Source: an uncultured Bacteroidales bacterium (GTDB lineage: Bacteria > Bacteroidota > Bacteroidia > Bacteroidales > F082). From it: a DNA stretch of 44,231 nt. This document shows positions 16,777 to 25,209 of the stretch, in pieces; within the stretch, counting starts at the first letter, position 1, and each line of letters begins with the position of its first letter. A program made the translations under genes and the position numbers. The notes under the pieces are model-generated. The model was not told the origin of the DNA and did not search any database. It saw only the letters and a list, made by a program, of their open reading frames with translations. The stretch covers positions 1-44,231 of the forward strand of contig CALAZZ010000293.1 in NCBI GenBank assembly GCA_937926515.1, given 5' to 3'.

Positions 16777-19218
16777 ATGACATTGCGGCTTCTAACCTAC
16801 ATTCATGCAAACCTACTGCTTAGTTTGGGCCTGTTGGTTGCACAACCTCAGTTTGTTGAGATTCGTATGCCTGAGAATCCCATACCTGTTTTTGGACTGT
16901 TTGAGATGGAAGCCGATATAAATACCAGCGCACAAAACCCTTTTGATTATGATCAGGCATGGCTCAAAGCGACCATTACCGCACCTTCAGGCACAGAGGT
17001 CGAAATCGATGGGTTTTATTATCAGCATTTTTACAGGTCTGATCAGCACGAATTAATTGCTGAAGGGCAACCCCATTTCAGAATAAGATACACACCACAA
17101 GAGATAGGAACTTACCAAATTCAGCTTCACTTCACAGATATTGAAGGGACTGTTATTGAAAACAATCTGATGTTTTTGACCGTAATGTCCGACCTGAAGA
17201 GCTTTGTGAAGCAAAGCGATCAAAATTTATATTTGGAGCATGACCAGGGAGAAACTGTGTTTCTGGTAGGTCAGAATATGGCCTGGGCTGGTTTTGAAAG
17301 CGGAACTGACCGTATGCATCTTTTCATGGAAAGGCTGCACGAGCATGGTGGTAACTTTGCCAAGCTGATGCTGGTGCCCTGGAGCTATAAATTTGAATGG
17401 ATCGAAGGCGGATTACGCAATTATTTTCCAAGGCAGAACCGGGCATTTATGATCGACAGTATTTTTTCGATGGCTCGAAATTATGGAATGTATATGCAGT
17501 TAGCCTTTGCCATTCACAACGAGTTGCGATATGGCTACCCGGCTGAGGACTGGACTTCAAATCCATACAATCAGGCCAATGGAGGACCCTGCGCCGATCC
17601 GGTTGATTTTTTTAGTAATGCTGACGCAAAAGCGGCTTTCAGGAACAAACTCAGGTACATTATTGCTCGATGGGCTTATGAACCCCATTTGGTAGCATGG
17701 GAGCTTATGTCGGAAGCGGATAATTTCAGCTTCTATAAGCCTAACAGCAGTTTGATCGCCGGTTGGATCAACGAGATGGCAGATTTTATTCAGTCCATTG
17801 ACCCATATCAACATTTGGTATCTGTTGGCTTTGCCCTACTCGAAAGCAATCCCGTTGTGTGGCAGCATGAGTCCATTGATTTTACACAGATACATTTCTA
17901 CAGAAAAGATATTGACCTGGAAGGCTTGATCGTACGACAGAATCAGTTATATCTGAAGCAGTTTGACAAACCAATGCTAGCCGGTGAGTTTGATTTGGGT
18001 CATTTCCATGATTCCCTAATACATTGGGACCCAACAGGCCTCTCATTGCATAATACCTTTTGGGCTACTTCATTATCAGGTTCTTTTGGAGCCGCAGTGC
18101 CCTGGTTTTGGGATAAATATATTGACGAACTAAATCTTTATCCACGTTTCTCAGGCGTAGCATCCTTTATGAATGGCGAAAATCTGGCCAGAGCTCAGTA
18201 CGAAGCCTTTCATTTACCTGTGATCACCTCAATCAAAAAGCCATTCCTTATTGAACCACATTATTTTGATCTGATAGTTAAAAGCCCATCCAATGAGTTT
18301 AGCCTTGAACCAACCGGGATGATGATCCCGGGCCCTGATAGCCTAGGTATGATGTTGTATGGTCCGAACAGTGTGTTTCAGATGTTGCGCAATCCTCCCA
18401 CCTTCCAGGGCGACTGGCATACACCTGCCATCATGTCAATTGAGACAGGTTCACAGGTTTTTAGCAGCAGGCTACAAGTGAAAATAAATGAAAATGTTGT
18501 ATTTGAACAGGATGTGCAGGCTGGTAATACTTATTCTATTGAAATACCAACAGGACAAAACCGTATCCATCTTGATAATGTCGGGACTACATTCACCAGT
18601 GCATTGGAGCTTGATCACATTACGTTTCATGATTACCTTTATCAATTGCGTGCATTTGGTTTGGTCAGCCCGGATAGATCATTGGTGTGGGTTCATAACC
18701 GTGATCATCATTGGGCCTATCTATCTTCACAAGGGCAGCCGCCTGAAGCTGTCCCAGGGCAATTGATACTACCTTATAATACCGGTCTTTACGAAGTTGC
18801 CTGGCATAATACAAGCAGCGGCATTATTGATTCAACTGCAGTGTACCCAGCTACTAATCAGGGCTTGGCGCTACCTATAGCTTCACTTTCCACTGACCTG
18901 GCCTTGAAAGCATCTATGATATCCAACCTGGAAGTACCTTATAGAAGAGACCGGCAGCTACTTGTATATCCCAATCCCTCAGACAGAAGTGTAACATTTA
19001 CACTTATGCTTGACAAGCCCGATAAAATAGTCATGGAAATCTTTGATATTACAGGCCGAAATATCTACAATCAAACTTTTATGGCAACCGGCAAAGGCAT
19101 GACCAAGTTCGACTGGAAAGGGGTTGACATGTCGGATGTGCCGGTAAGCAGGGGCCTGTACTTCTACAGAATACGAACTGCATCTACTACCTATTCTGGT
19201 AAGCTTTTAAGAAATTGA
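16777..19218 (+). CDS. T9SS-secreted DUF5060 / GH5-like glycoside hydrolase
   Basis: An 813-residue secreted protein. A signal peptide (LLLSLGLLVAQP) leads into an Ig-like DUF5060 domain (about 25-135), then a TIM barrel (about 140-480) resembling the cellulase-type GH5/DUF4038 group. Two acidic residues at barrel positions expected for a retaining glycosidase are E313 (WELMSEAD, acid/base) and E404 (MLAGEFDLGH, nucleophile). A beta-sandwich region follows (about 490-720), and the C-terminus is a type A T9SS sorting domain (LLVYPNPSDRSVTF to GLYFYRIRTASTTYSGKLL). The enzyme is therefore predicted to be exported by the type IX system to the cell surface or medium. The polysaccharide attacked cannot be named. 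No SusC/D pair is nearby, so it is not in a classic utilisation locus. Confidence 0.85.
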   Translation: MTLRLLTYIHANLLLSLGLLVAQPQFVEIRMPENPIPVFGLFEMEADINTSAQNPFDYDQAWLKATITAPSGTEVEIDGFYYQHFYRSDQHELIAEGQPHFRIRYTPQEIGTYQIQLHFTDIEGTVIENNLMFLTVMSDLKSFVKQSDQNLYLEHDQGETVFLVGQNMAWAGFESGTDRMHLFMERLHEHGGNFAKLMLVPWSYKFEWIEGGLRNYFPRQNRAFMIDSIFSMARNYGMYMQLAFAIHNELRYGYPAEDWTSNPYNQANGGPCADPVDFFSNADAKAAFRNKLRYIIARWAYEPHLVAWELMSEADNFSFYKPNSSLIAGWINEMADFIQSIDPYQHLVSVGFALLESNPVVWQHESIDFTQIHFYRKDIDLEGLIVRQNQLYLKQFDKPMLAGEFDLGHFHDSLIHWDPTGLSLHNTFWATSLSGSFGAAVPWFWDKYIDELNLYPRFSGVASFMNGENLARAQYEAFHLPVITSIKKPFLIEPHYFDLIVKSPSNEFSLEPTGMMIPGPDSLGMMLYGPNSVFQMLRNPPTFQGDWHTPAIMSIETGSQVFSSRLQVKINENVVFEQDVQAGNTYSIEIPTGQNRIHLDNVGTTFTSALELDHITFHDYLYQLRAFGLVSPDRSLVWVHNRDHHWAYLSSQGQPPEAVPGQLILPYNTGLYEVAWHNTSSGIIDSTAVYPATNQGLALPIASLSTDLALKASMISNLEVPYRRDRQLLVYPNPSDRSVTFTLMLDKPDKIVMEIFDITGRNIYNQTFMATGKGMTKFDWKGVDMSDVPVSRGLYFYRIRTASTTYSGKLLRN

Positions 19219-19316
19219 CCGACTAAGGCTGGTCCTTACCACTCTTTAAAAGCCTACCTATAGATCTCATTGTTTTAATTAAGATATTTTAATCAGGGCT
19301 TTCTTCTTTTTTTCCA

Positions 19317-19324
19317 TACCTTTG
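19317..19324 (+). promoter_or_regulatory. Predicted -7 element of aconitase
   Basis: TACCTTTG matches TAnnTTTG, 69 bases before the ATG. It is followed 18 bases later by the Rex-like operator. Confidence 0.5.
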
Positions 19325-19342
19325 CAAATAAGCGTAAATAAA

Positions 19343-19360
19343 TTGTTAATCTATTAACAA
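19343..19360. promoter_or_regulatory. Rex-like operator in the aconitase leader
   Basis: TTGTTAATCTATTAACAA is a perfect instance of TTGTTAA-N4-TTAACAA; the symmetry extends one more base on each side (8-4-8). It sits just downstream of the predicted -7 element and 33 bases before the ATG, where a bound repressor would block RNA polymerase. The half-sites are identical to those of the operator at 6550-6567. Confidence 0.65.
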
Positions 19361-19393
19361 TCAGATCAAAACAAGCTAAAAAATACAACTCAT

Positions 19394-21664
19394 ATGACAA
19401 AAGTTTTTGATTTAGACATGATTAAAGCTGTGTATGGCCGCATGCCAAAGTTGGTGGATAATGCACGACAGGTGTTGGGAAGGCCATTGACACTTACTGA
19501 GAAAATTCTATATAGTCATCTAAGTGATTCGCTGCCGGATCGAGCATTTGAACGTGGTAATTCTTACGTTGATTTCAATCCTGACCGTGTGGCCATGCAG
19601 GATGCTACGGCTCAAATGGCCTTGCTTCAGTTTATGCAGGCAGGAAAACCAAAGGTTGCTGTTCCCAGCACGGTGCATTGTGATCACTTGATCCTGGCCA
19701 AAACAGGAGCTGTTGAAGATTTGAAAAACTCTAAAGATCAGAATAAGGAAGTATTTGATTTTCTTGCATCTGTATCTAATAAATATGGAATAGGATTTTG
19801 GAAACCCGGTGCAGGGATTATACACCAGGTTGTGCTTGAAAATTATGCATTTCCGGGTGGAATGATGATCGGTACGGATTCGCATACGGTCAATGCTGGT
19901 GGGCTGGGAATGGTAGCCATCGGTGTAGGTGGTGCTGATGCAGTTGATGTTATGGCAGGGATGCCATGGGAGTTGAAGTTTCCGAAATTGATCGGAGTGA
20001 AACTCACAGGTAAACTCAGTGGATGGACTTCGGCCAAGGATGTAATTCTAAAGGTAGCCGGAATTCTTACTGTTAAAGGGGGTACAGGCTATATTCTGGA
20101 GTATTTTGGAGAAGGTGCCGACTCCATTTCATGCACAGGGAAAGGAACGATTTGTAATATGGGTGCTGAGATAGGTGCAACCACTTCACTTTTTGGCTAT
20201 GACTCTAAAATGGCCGAATACCTTCGAGGGACAAGTAGGGCAGAAGTAGCTATGGCAGCAGACGCAATCAAACCCTTCCTTACTGCAGATCCTGAAGCAT
20301 ACACCCATCCTGAAAAATATTTCGATCAGGTGATAGAGATCAACTTATCAGAGCTTGAACCGCATATAAACGGGCCATTTACACCTGATCTGGCAACTCC
20401 TGTATCAAAGTTTGCAAGTGTTGTAAAAGAAAACGGCTGGCCGGAGAAACTTGAAGTTGGCTTGATTGGATCATGCACCAATTCATCTTATGAAGACATA
20501 TCACGTGCTGCATCAGTTGCACGGCAAGCCTCCGACAAAAACCTGAAAGCCAAGTCAGAATATACGGTCACCCCCGGATCCGAAATGGTACGCTATACAG
20601 TGGAAAGAGATGGATTCCTGAAGATTTTTGAAGATATGGGAGGCGTAGTTTTGGCCAACGCTTGTGGCCCCTGCATCGGACAGTGGGCACGCCACAATGC
20701 CGACAAGCAAGAGAAGAATTCAATCATGACTTCCTTTAATCGCAACTTTGCAAAACGCAATGACGGAAATCCAAATACTCACGGCTTCGTAGCTTCACCT
20801 GAAATCGTAACGGCATTTGCCATTGCCGGCACCCTGAACTTCAATCCGATGACAGATCACCTGACCAATGAACAAGGTGAAAAAGTGAAATTGGATGAGC
20901 CACAGGGAGTTGAATTTCCCCCACAGGGATTTGCGGTGGAAGATGCTGGCTACCAGGAGCCGGCTGTTGATGGAGCAGGGGTGGAAGTTAAGGTGGATCC
21001 GGTATCAAACAGATTGCAGCTTCTAGAGCCCTTTAAACCATGGGATGGCAGCGACATGAAAGGTATGTACCTGCTTATAAAAGCCAAGGGCAAATGCACC
21101 ACAGACCATATTTCCATGGCTGGTCCATGGCTTCGCTACCGGGGTCACCTTGAAAATATTTCACAAAACCTGCTCATTGGAGCTGTAAACTACTTTGGAG
21201 AAAAAACCAATGCAGTTAAAAACCAAATTACAGCACAAGTCGATACAGTGCCTGATGCTGCTAAAGTATATCGCGATTCAGGATATGGTTCTGTTGTGGT
21301 CGGTGACGAGAACTATGGAGAGGGATCCTCACGTGAGCATGCAGCAATGGAACCACGTTTTATGGGTGTTAAAGCCGTATTGGTGAAATCATTTGCACGT
21401 ATCCACGAAACCAATCTTAAGAAACAGGGAATGCTTGCACTTACTTTTGCCAATAAGGATGATTATAACAAGATTCTTGAGGATGATCGCATTGACATTC
21501 TTGGACTGAAACACTTTGCCCCAGGTATGCCACTTATAGTCAGATTGAACCACTCCAATGGCAGTGTGGATGAGTTTGAGGTGAATCATACCTATAACGA
21601 AAACCAGATCAAGTGGTTCAAAGCAGGTAGCGCGTTGAATCTAATTAAACAATTGGAAAACTAG
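19394..21664 (+). CDS. acnA: Aconitate hydratase, mitochondrial type
   Basis: A 756-residue aconitase converting citrate to isocitrate in the cytoplasm. The three [4Fe-4S] cluster cysteines are C361 (GSCTNSS), C424 and C427 (ACGPCIGQW). Substrate-binding segments GTDSHTVNAGGLG and, in the C-terminal swivel domain, GEGSSREHAAMEPR are intact. Length and motif wording follow the mitochondrial-type branch known in Bacteroides rather than the roughly 890-residue AcnA of E. coli. The swivel domain begins after about residue 560. The gene stands alone; citrate synthase and isocitrate dehydrogenase are not adjacent. A Rex-like operator in the leader suggests repression when NADH is low, since Rex leaves DNA when NADH is high. 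Confidence 0.97.
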   Translation: MTKVFDLDMIKAVYGRMPKLVDNARQVLGRPLTLTEKILYSHLSDSLPDRAFERGNSYVDFNPDRVAMQDATAQMALLQFMQAGKPKVAVPSTVHCDHLILAKTGAVEDLKNSKDQNKEVFDFLASVSNKYGIGFWKPGAGIIHQVVLENYAFPGGMMIGTDSHTVNAGGLGMVAIGVGGADAVDVMAGMPWELKFPKLIGVKLTGKLSGWTSAKDVILKVAGILTVKGGTGYILEYFGEGADSISCTGKGTICNMGAEIGATTSLFGYDSKMAEYLRGTSRAEVAMAADAIKPFLTADPEAYTHPEKYFDQVIEINLSELEPHINGPFTPDLATPVSKFASVVKENGWPEKLEVGLIGSCTNSSYEDISRAASVARQASDKNLKAKSEYTVTPGSEMVRYTVERDGFLKIFEDMGGVVLANACGPCIGQWARHNADKQEKNSIMTSFNRNFAKRNDGNPNTHGFVASPEIVTAFAIAGTLNFNPMTDHLTNEQGEKVKLDEPQGVEFPPQGFAVEDAGYQEPAVDGAGVEVKVDPVSNRLQLLEPFKPWDGSDMKGMYLLIKAKGKCTTDHISMAGPWLRYRGHLENISQNLLIGAVNYFGEKTNAVKNQITAQVDTVPDAAKVYRDSGYGSVVVGDENYGEGSSREHAAMEPRFMGVKAVLVKSFARIHETNLKKQGMLALTFANKDDYNKILEDDRIDILGLKHFAPGMPLIVRLNHSNGSVDEFEVNHTYNENQIKWFKAGSALNLIKQLEN

Positions 21665-21860
21665 ATTCAGTCTTCGTTGTTTTAGTTATTGAAATTCAAG
21701 GGAGGGCTTACCATCATTTTTGGCAGTCAGGTGTAAATCTTTATTGCCATTGAAGAGTCTGCAACCGTTTTCATAAAATTTTACCGAAAGGCCGGGTTAC
21801 CTAATTTGCTGAGCTAATGTAAATAAGATCTATAATATATTAATGCTGGTATTCTGGCAA
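21665..21860. other. Intergenic region after aconitase
   Basis: No gene and no convincing terminator are visible. A weak TGGCA / TGCCA pair occurs around 21720-21755 without a T-tract. The promoter of the glycogen cluster starts at 21861. Confidence 0.4.
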
Positions 21861-21892
21861 ATTGTAGCATATCTTAAAATACGCTACATTTG
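21861..21892 (+). promoter_or_regulatory. Predicted promoter of the glycogen cluster
   Basis: ATTG (21861-21864), 20 bases, then TACATTTG (21885-21892), close to the Bacteroidota consensus TTTG-N19-TAnnTTTG. The leader to ATG 21938 would be about 40 bases. An inverted repeat occupies the spacer. Confidence 0.65.
21863..21888. promoter_or_regulatory. Candidate operator in the glycogen cluster promoter
   Basis: TGTAGCATAT and ATACGCTACA form an inverted repeat (9 of 10 pairs) with a 6-base centre. It spans the gap between the -33 and -7 elements and overlaps both, the standard position for a repressor. The regulator is not known. Confidence 0.5.
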
Positions 21893-21937
21893 TAAATTGC
21901 AATAAAAGCGTCATCCAAATTATGTAAATGTTTAATA

Positions 21938-23899
21938 ATGAGTTATATATCATTTGATAAAAAACAGCTTGTCAACCTCGAATTTGCCTTGAATCGAGAA
22001 CTGGTACGATCGAACCGTTCAGGTGGCTATGCAAGTACCACAATTGCCGGTTGTTCTACCAGAAAGTACCATGGGCTATTGGTTGTGCCTCAACCCTGGC
22101 TTGACAGTGATAATCATGTGTTACTTTCAAATATTGACGAAACGATCATACAACATAAAGAAGCTTTTAACCTTGGCGTAAGGATGTATCCCAACGGAGT
22201 ATACGAGCCTAAAGGACACAAATATCTACTAAGTTTCACTGCGGAGCCAATCCCAAGATTGGTTTATCGTGTTGGAGGGGTCAGATTGAGCAAGGAAATG
22301 TTGTTTGCCACCAATGAATCACGCTTGCTAATTAAATATACGCTTGAAGATGCACATTCAAATACGGTAATAAGGTTGAAACCATTCCTTGCTTTCAGAA
22401 ATGTACATCAACTGTCCAAAGCCAATTATAACCTGAATAATAAATTTGAACCTGCTGATAAAGGTGCAAGCTGGCAGCTTTACGCAGGATACTCACGTCT
22501 GTTTATGCAGCTATCCAAAAAGGCAGAATATACTCACATTCCCGATTGGTATTATGATGTGACTTATATCAGAGAGCGTGAAAGGGGATTCGACTGCCAC
22601 GAGGATCTGTTTGTCCCCGGTTATTTTGAATTTCCAATAAAGAAAGGTGAGAGTGTAATCGTATCGATTGGTCTCGAGGAAAAAAGCCCGACGGGTTTCA
22701 AGAACCAATTTAATGCTCAGGTCAGTAGGAGGATTCCGCGCGATAACTTTGAACATTGCCTGATCAATTCAGCTGAACAGTTTATCGTGAAGGATAAACG
22801 TCGAACAGCAATTATGGCAGGCTTCCCTTGGTTTGGTACATGGAGCCGTGATACTTTTATTGCATTACCAGGTTTGACGCTGTTGCGCGATGATATCACG
22901 ACATTCAAATCTGTTATTGATACCATGATATCCAGGCTAAAGGGCCCTCTGTTTCCTAATATTGGGCGCAACAATCAATCTGATTTTGCATCAGTTGATG
23001 CACCATTATGGTTTTTTTGGACTTTGCAGCACTATAGCAACACGGTTTCCCGAAAAAAAGAGGTCTGGACAAAGTATGGCCGCCATCTGAAGATAATATT
23101 GGACGCTTACAGAAATGGAACTGAGTTTAATATCCATATGTTGGATAATGGATTGCTCACAGCCGGAACAAAAGGACTGGCCCTCACCTGGATGGATGTC
23201 GTCAGCAATGGCGTGCCTGTGACAGCACGTACTGGCCTTGCTGTGGAAGTCAATGCCTTATGGTACAATGCTATATGCTTTGCAATGGAGCTGGCCGAAG
23301 CTTCAGATGATTCAGGATTTGTAAAGAAATGGGAATCAGTTGTTAAGAAAATAAGGACTGCATTTACAGCCATTTTTTGGGATGAAAGGAAAGGATACCT
23401 TGCTGATTATGTTGATGGAGAATTCAAGGATTGGTCCGTAAGGCCTAATATGGTGTTTGCAGCTTCGCTGCCTCATAGCATCGTGAGCGAAGATATTCGA
23501 GCATCATTGCTTGCAGTCGTGAAATCGGAACTACTTACTCCCCGTGGTTTACGTACACTTGCACCCAAAAATCCCAGATATAAGGGTGTACTCGATGGTA
23601 ACCAGTATGAAAGGGATCAGGCCTACCACAATGGAACCGTATTTCCTTTTTTGATTGGTCATTATTGTGAAGCTTTGCTTAAAGTTTATGGGCAGACAGG
23701 GCTGGAGCAGGTTAAAGACATTTTTACCGGTTTTGAAGAAACCATGTTTGAAGCTGGTATTGGCAACATTTCGGAAGTGTATGATGGAGACCCTCCACAT
23801 ACGCCTCGTGGGGGTATTTCACAAGCCTGGAACATAGCTGAACTTTTACGAATAAAGCATATGATTGATCAATCTAAATCAACTAAAGGTAAAAAATAA
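21938..23899 (+). CDS. Glycogen debranching enzyme (amylo-alpha-1,6-glucosidase, GH133)
   Basis: A 653-residue cytoplasmic enzyme expected to hydrolyse alpha-1,6 branch glucose from glycogen limit dextrin. The N-terminal bacterial GDE domain (about 15-235) opens with the family phrase NRSGGYASTTIAGCSTRKYH. The C-terminal (alpha/alpha)6-barrel GDE_C domain (about 270-645) contains GFPWFGTWSRDTFIALPGL with the candidate catalytic D305, plus GLLTAG and YERDQAYHNGTVFPFL. It is the single-activity bacterial type, without the 4-alpha-glucanotransferase half of eukaryotic debranching enzyme. Its TAA overlaps the next ATG by one base (TAATG), which indicates translational coupling to the GT4 gene. 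Confidence 0.93.
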   Translation: MSYISFDKKQLVNLEFALNRELVRSNRSGGYASTTIAGCSTRKYHGLLVVPQPWLDSDNHVLLSNIDETIIQHKEAFNLGVRMYPNGVYEPKGHKYLLSFTAEPIPRLVYRVGGVRLSKEMLFATNESRLLIKYTLEDAHSNTVIRLKPFLAFRNVHQLSKANYNLNNKFEPADKGASWQLYAGYSRLFMQLSKKAEYTHIPDWYYDVTYIRERERGFDCHEDLFVPGYFEFPIKKGESVIVSIGLEEKSPTGFKNQFNAQVSRRIPRDNFEHCLINSAEQFIVKDKRRTAIMAGFPWFGTWSRDTFIALPGLTLLRDDITTFKSVIDTMISRLKGPLFPNIGRNNQSDFASVDAPLWFFWTLQHYSNTVSRKKEVWTKYGRHLKIILDAYRNGTEFNIHMLDNGLLTAGTKGLALTWMDVVSNGVPVTARTGLAVEVNALWYNAICFAMELAEASDDSGFVKKWESVVKKIRTAFTAIFWDERKGYLADYVDGEFKDWSVRPNMVFAASLPHSIVSEDIRASLLAVVKSELLTPRGLRTLAPKNPRYKGVLDGNQYERDQAYHNGTVFPFLIGHYCEALLKVYGQTGLEQVKDIFTGFEETMFEAGIGNISEVYDGDPPHTPRGGISQAWNIAELLRIKHMIDQSKSTKGKK

Positions 23900-25182
23900 T
23901 GAAAGTACTCATGTTTGGCTGGGAGTTTCCCCCACACATCACCGGGGGACTTGGAACTGCTTGTTTTGGCCTTACAAAGGGTTTGGTAAAGCATGATGTT
24001 GAAATCATTTTTGTGGTGCCAAAAGCCTATGGCGATGAAAGCCAGGAGGCTGTTAGGTTGGTCAATGCCAGTGAGGTGACAGTAGATCTTGACAAGGACG
24101 AAGAAGTCGCATATTGGGATCGTGTTCAATATATGGAAATTGGATCCAATATAATTCCTTATGTGGGTCCCGAAGAGTTTGCGAAACTCACTGAAGAGGA
24201 AAAGAAAGCCTCGAAATCATTTAAAAGTAAGGTTTTTTCTCAGAAATATGAGTTTTCTGGTAAATATGGTACCAACCTCATGGAAGAAGTGGCACGTTAC
24301 GCCCTTGTTGGTTCTGCCATTGCAACCAAACAGAACTTTGATATAATTCATGCGCATGACTGGTTGACCTACTCTGCTGGAATAGCTGCCAAGGAAACAA
24401 GTGGCAAACCATTGGTGGTGCATATGCATGCCACTGAATTTGATCGGTCGGGAGAAAACATCAATCAGGATGTGTTTGCTATTGAACAACGTGGAATGCA
24501 GGCTGCAGATAAGGTTATTGCGGTTAGCAACCTGACCCGAAAAATAGTGATTGAGCGGTATGGCATCGACCCACGCAAGGTGGTTACAGTACATAATGCG
24601 GTTGAGCCCAGCGACAAACCTGAATTGACAGGGGTACACAAACAGGTCAAAGAGAAAGTGGTTACTTTCCTGGGACGTATCACATTCCAGAAAGGACCTG
24701 AATACTTCATTGAAGCAGCCCGCAAAGTACTTGAACGTGACCCCAACGTTCGTTTTGTCATGGCTGGCTCAGGCGATATGCTTGATAAAATGGTTGCACG
24801 TGTTGCGCAATTACGCATTGGTCACAAATTTCATTTTACAGGCTTTTTGAAAGGCGATGATGTAGATAAGATGTTCTCCATGTCAGATGTTTTTGTGATG
24901 CCATCCATCTCTGAACCTTTTGGCATCGTGCCCCTTGAAGCCATGCGGTCAAACGTGCCTGTTGTGATATCAAAACAATCAGGCGTAGCCGAGGTATTGA
25001 AACATGCGCTGAAAGTTGACTTCTGGGATATTGATGGTATGGCAGACGCTATTTATGGTTTATGTCACTACAAACCACTATCTAAAACTTTTATCAAATA
25101 TGGAAAGGATGAGGTGGACAGCCTGAAATGGGAACATTCAGCACGACATGTTAAGCAAGTTTACAAATCTCTTTTCGAATAA
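23899..25182 (+). CDS. GT4-family glycosyltransferase of the glycogen cluster
   Basis: A 427-residue GT-B fold glycosyltransferase. The N-terminal acceptor domain starts MKVLMFGWEFPPHITGGLGT, wording shared with archaeal and bacterial glycogen/glucan synthases of the GT4/GT5 group, and the C-terminal donor domain (about 250-400) has the nucleotide-sugar EX7E segment in SEPFGIVPLEAM. An FDIIHAHDW motif is also typical of glucan synthases. It probably extends or primes an alpha-1,4-glucan in the cytoplasm. Since a GT3 synthase is encoded two genes downstream, this one may make maltodextrin primers or use a different nucleotide sugar. It is coupled to the debranching gene and followed after 27 bases by the GH57 gene. 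Confidence 0.88.
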   Translation: MKVLMFGWEFPPHITGGLGTACFGLTKGLVKHDVEIIFVVPKAYGDESQEAVRLVNASEVTVDLDKDEEVAYWDRVQYMEIGSNIIPYVGPEEFAKLTEEEKKASKSFKSKVFSQKYEFSGKYGTNLMEEVARYALVGSAIATKQNFDIIHAHDWLTYSAGIAAKETSGKPLVVHMHATEFDRSGENINQDVFAIEQRGMQAADKVIAVSNLTRKIVIERYGIDPRKVVTVHNAVEPSDKPELTGVHKQVKEKVVTFLGRITFQKGPEYFIEAARKVLERDPNVRFVMAGSGDMLDKMVARVAQLRIGHKFHFTGFLKGDDVDKMFSMSDVFVMPSISEPFGIVPLEAMRSNVPVVISKQSGVAEVLKHALKVDFWDIDGMADAIYGLCHYKPLSKTFIKYGKDEVDSLKWEHSARHVKQVYKSLFE

Positions 25183-25209
25183 CCAATTAGATCTAAATAT
25201 CAACCGGCT

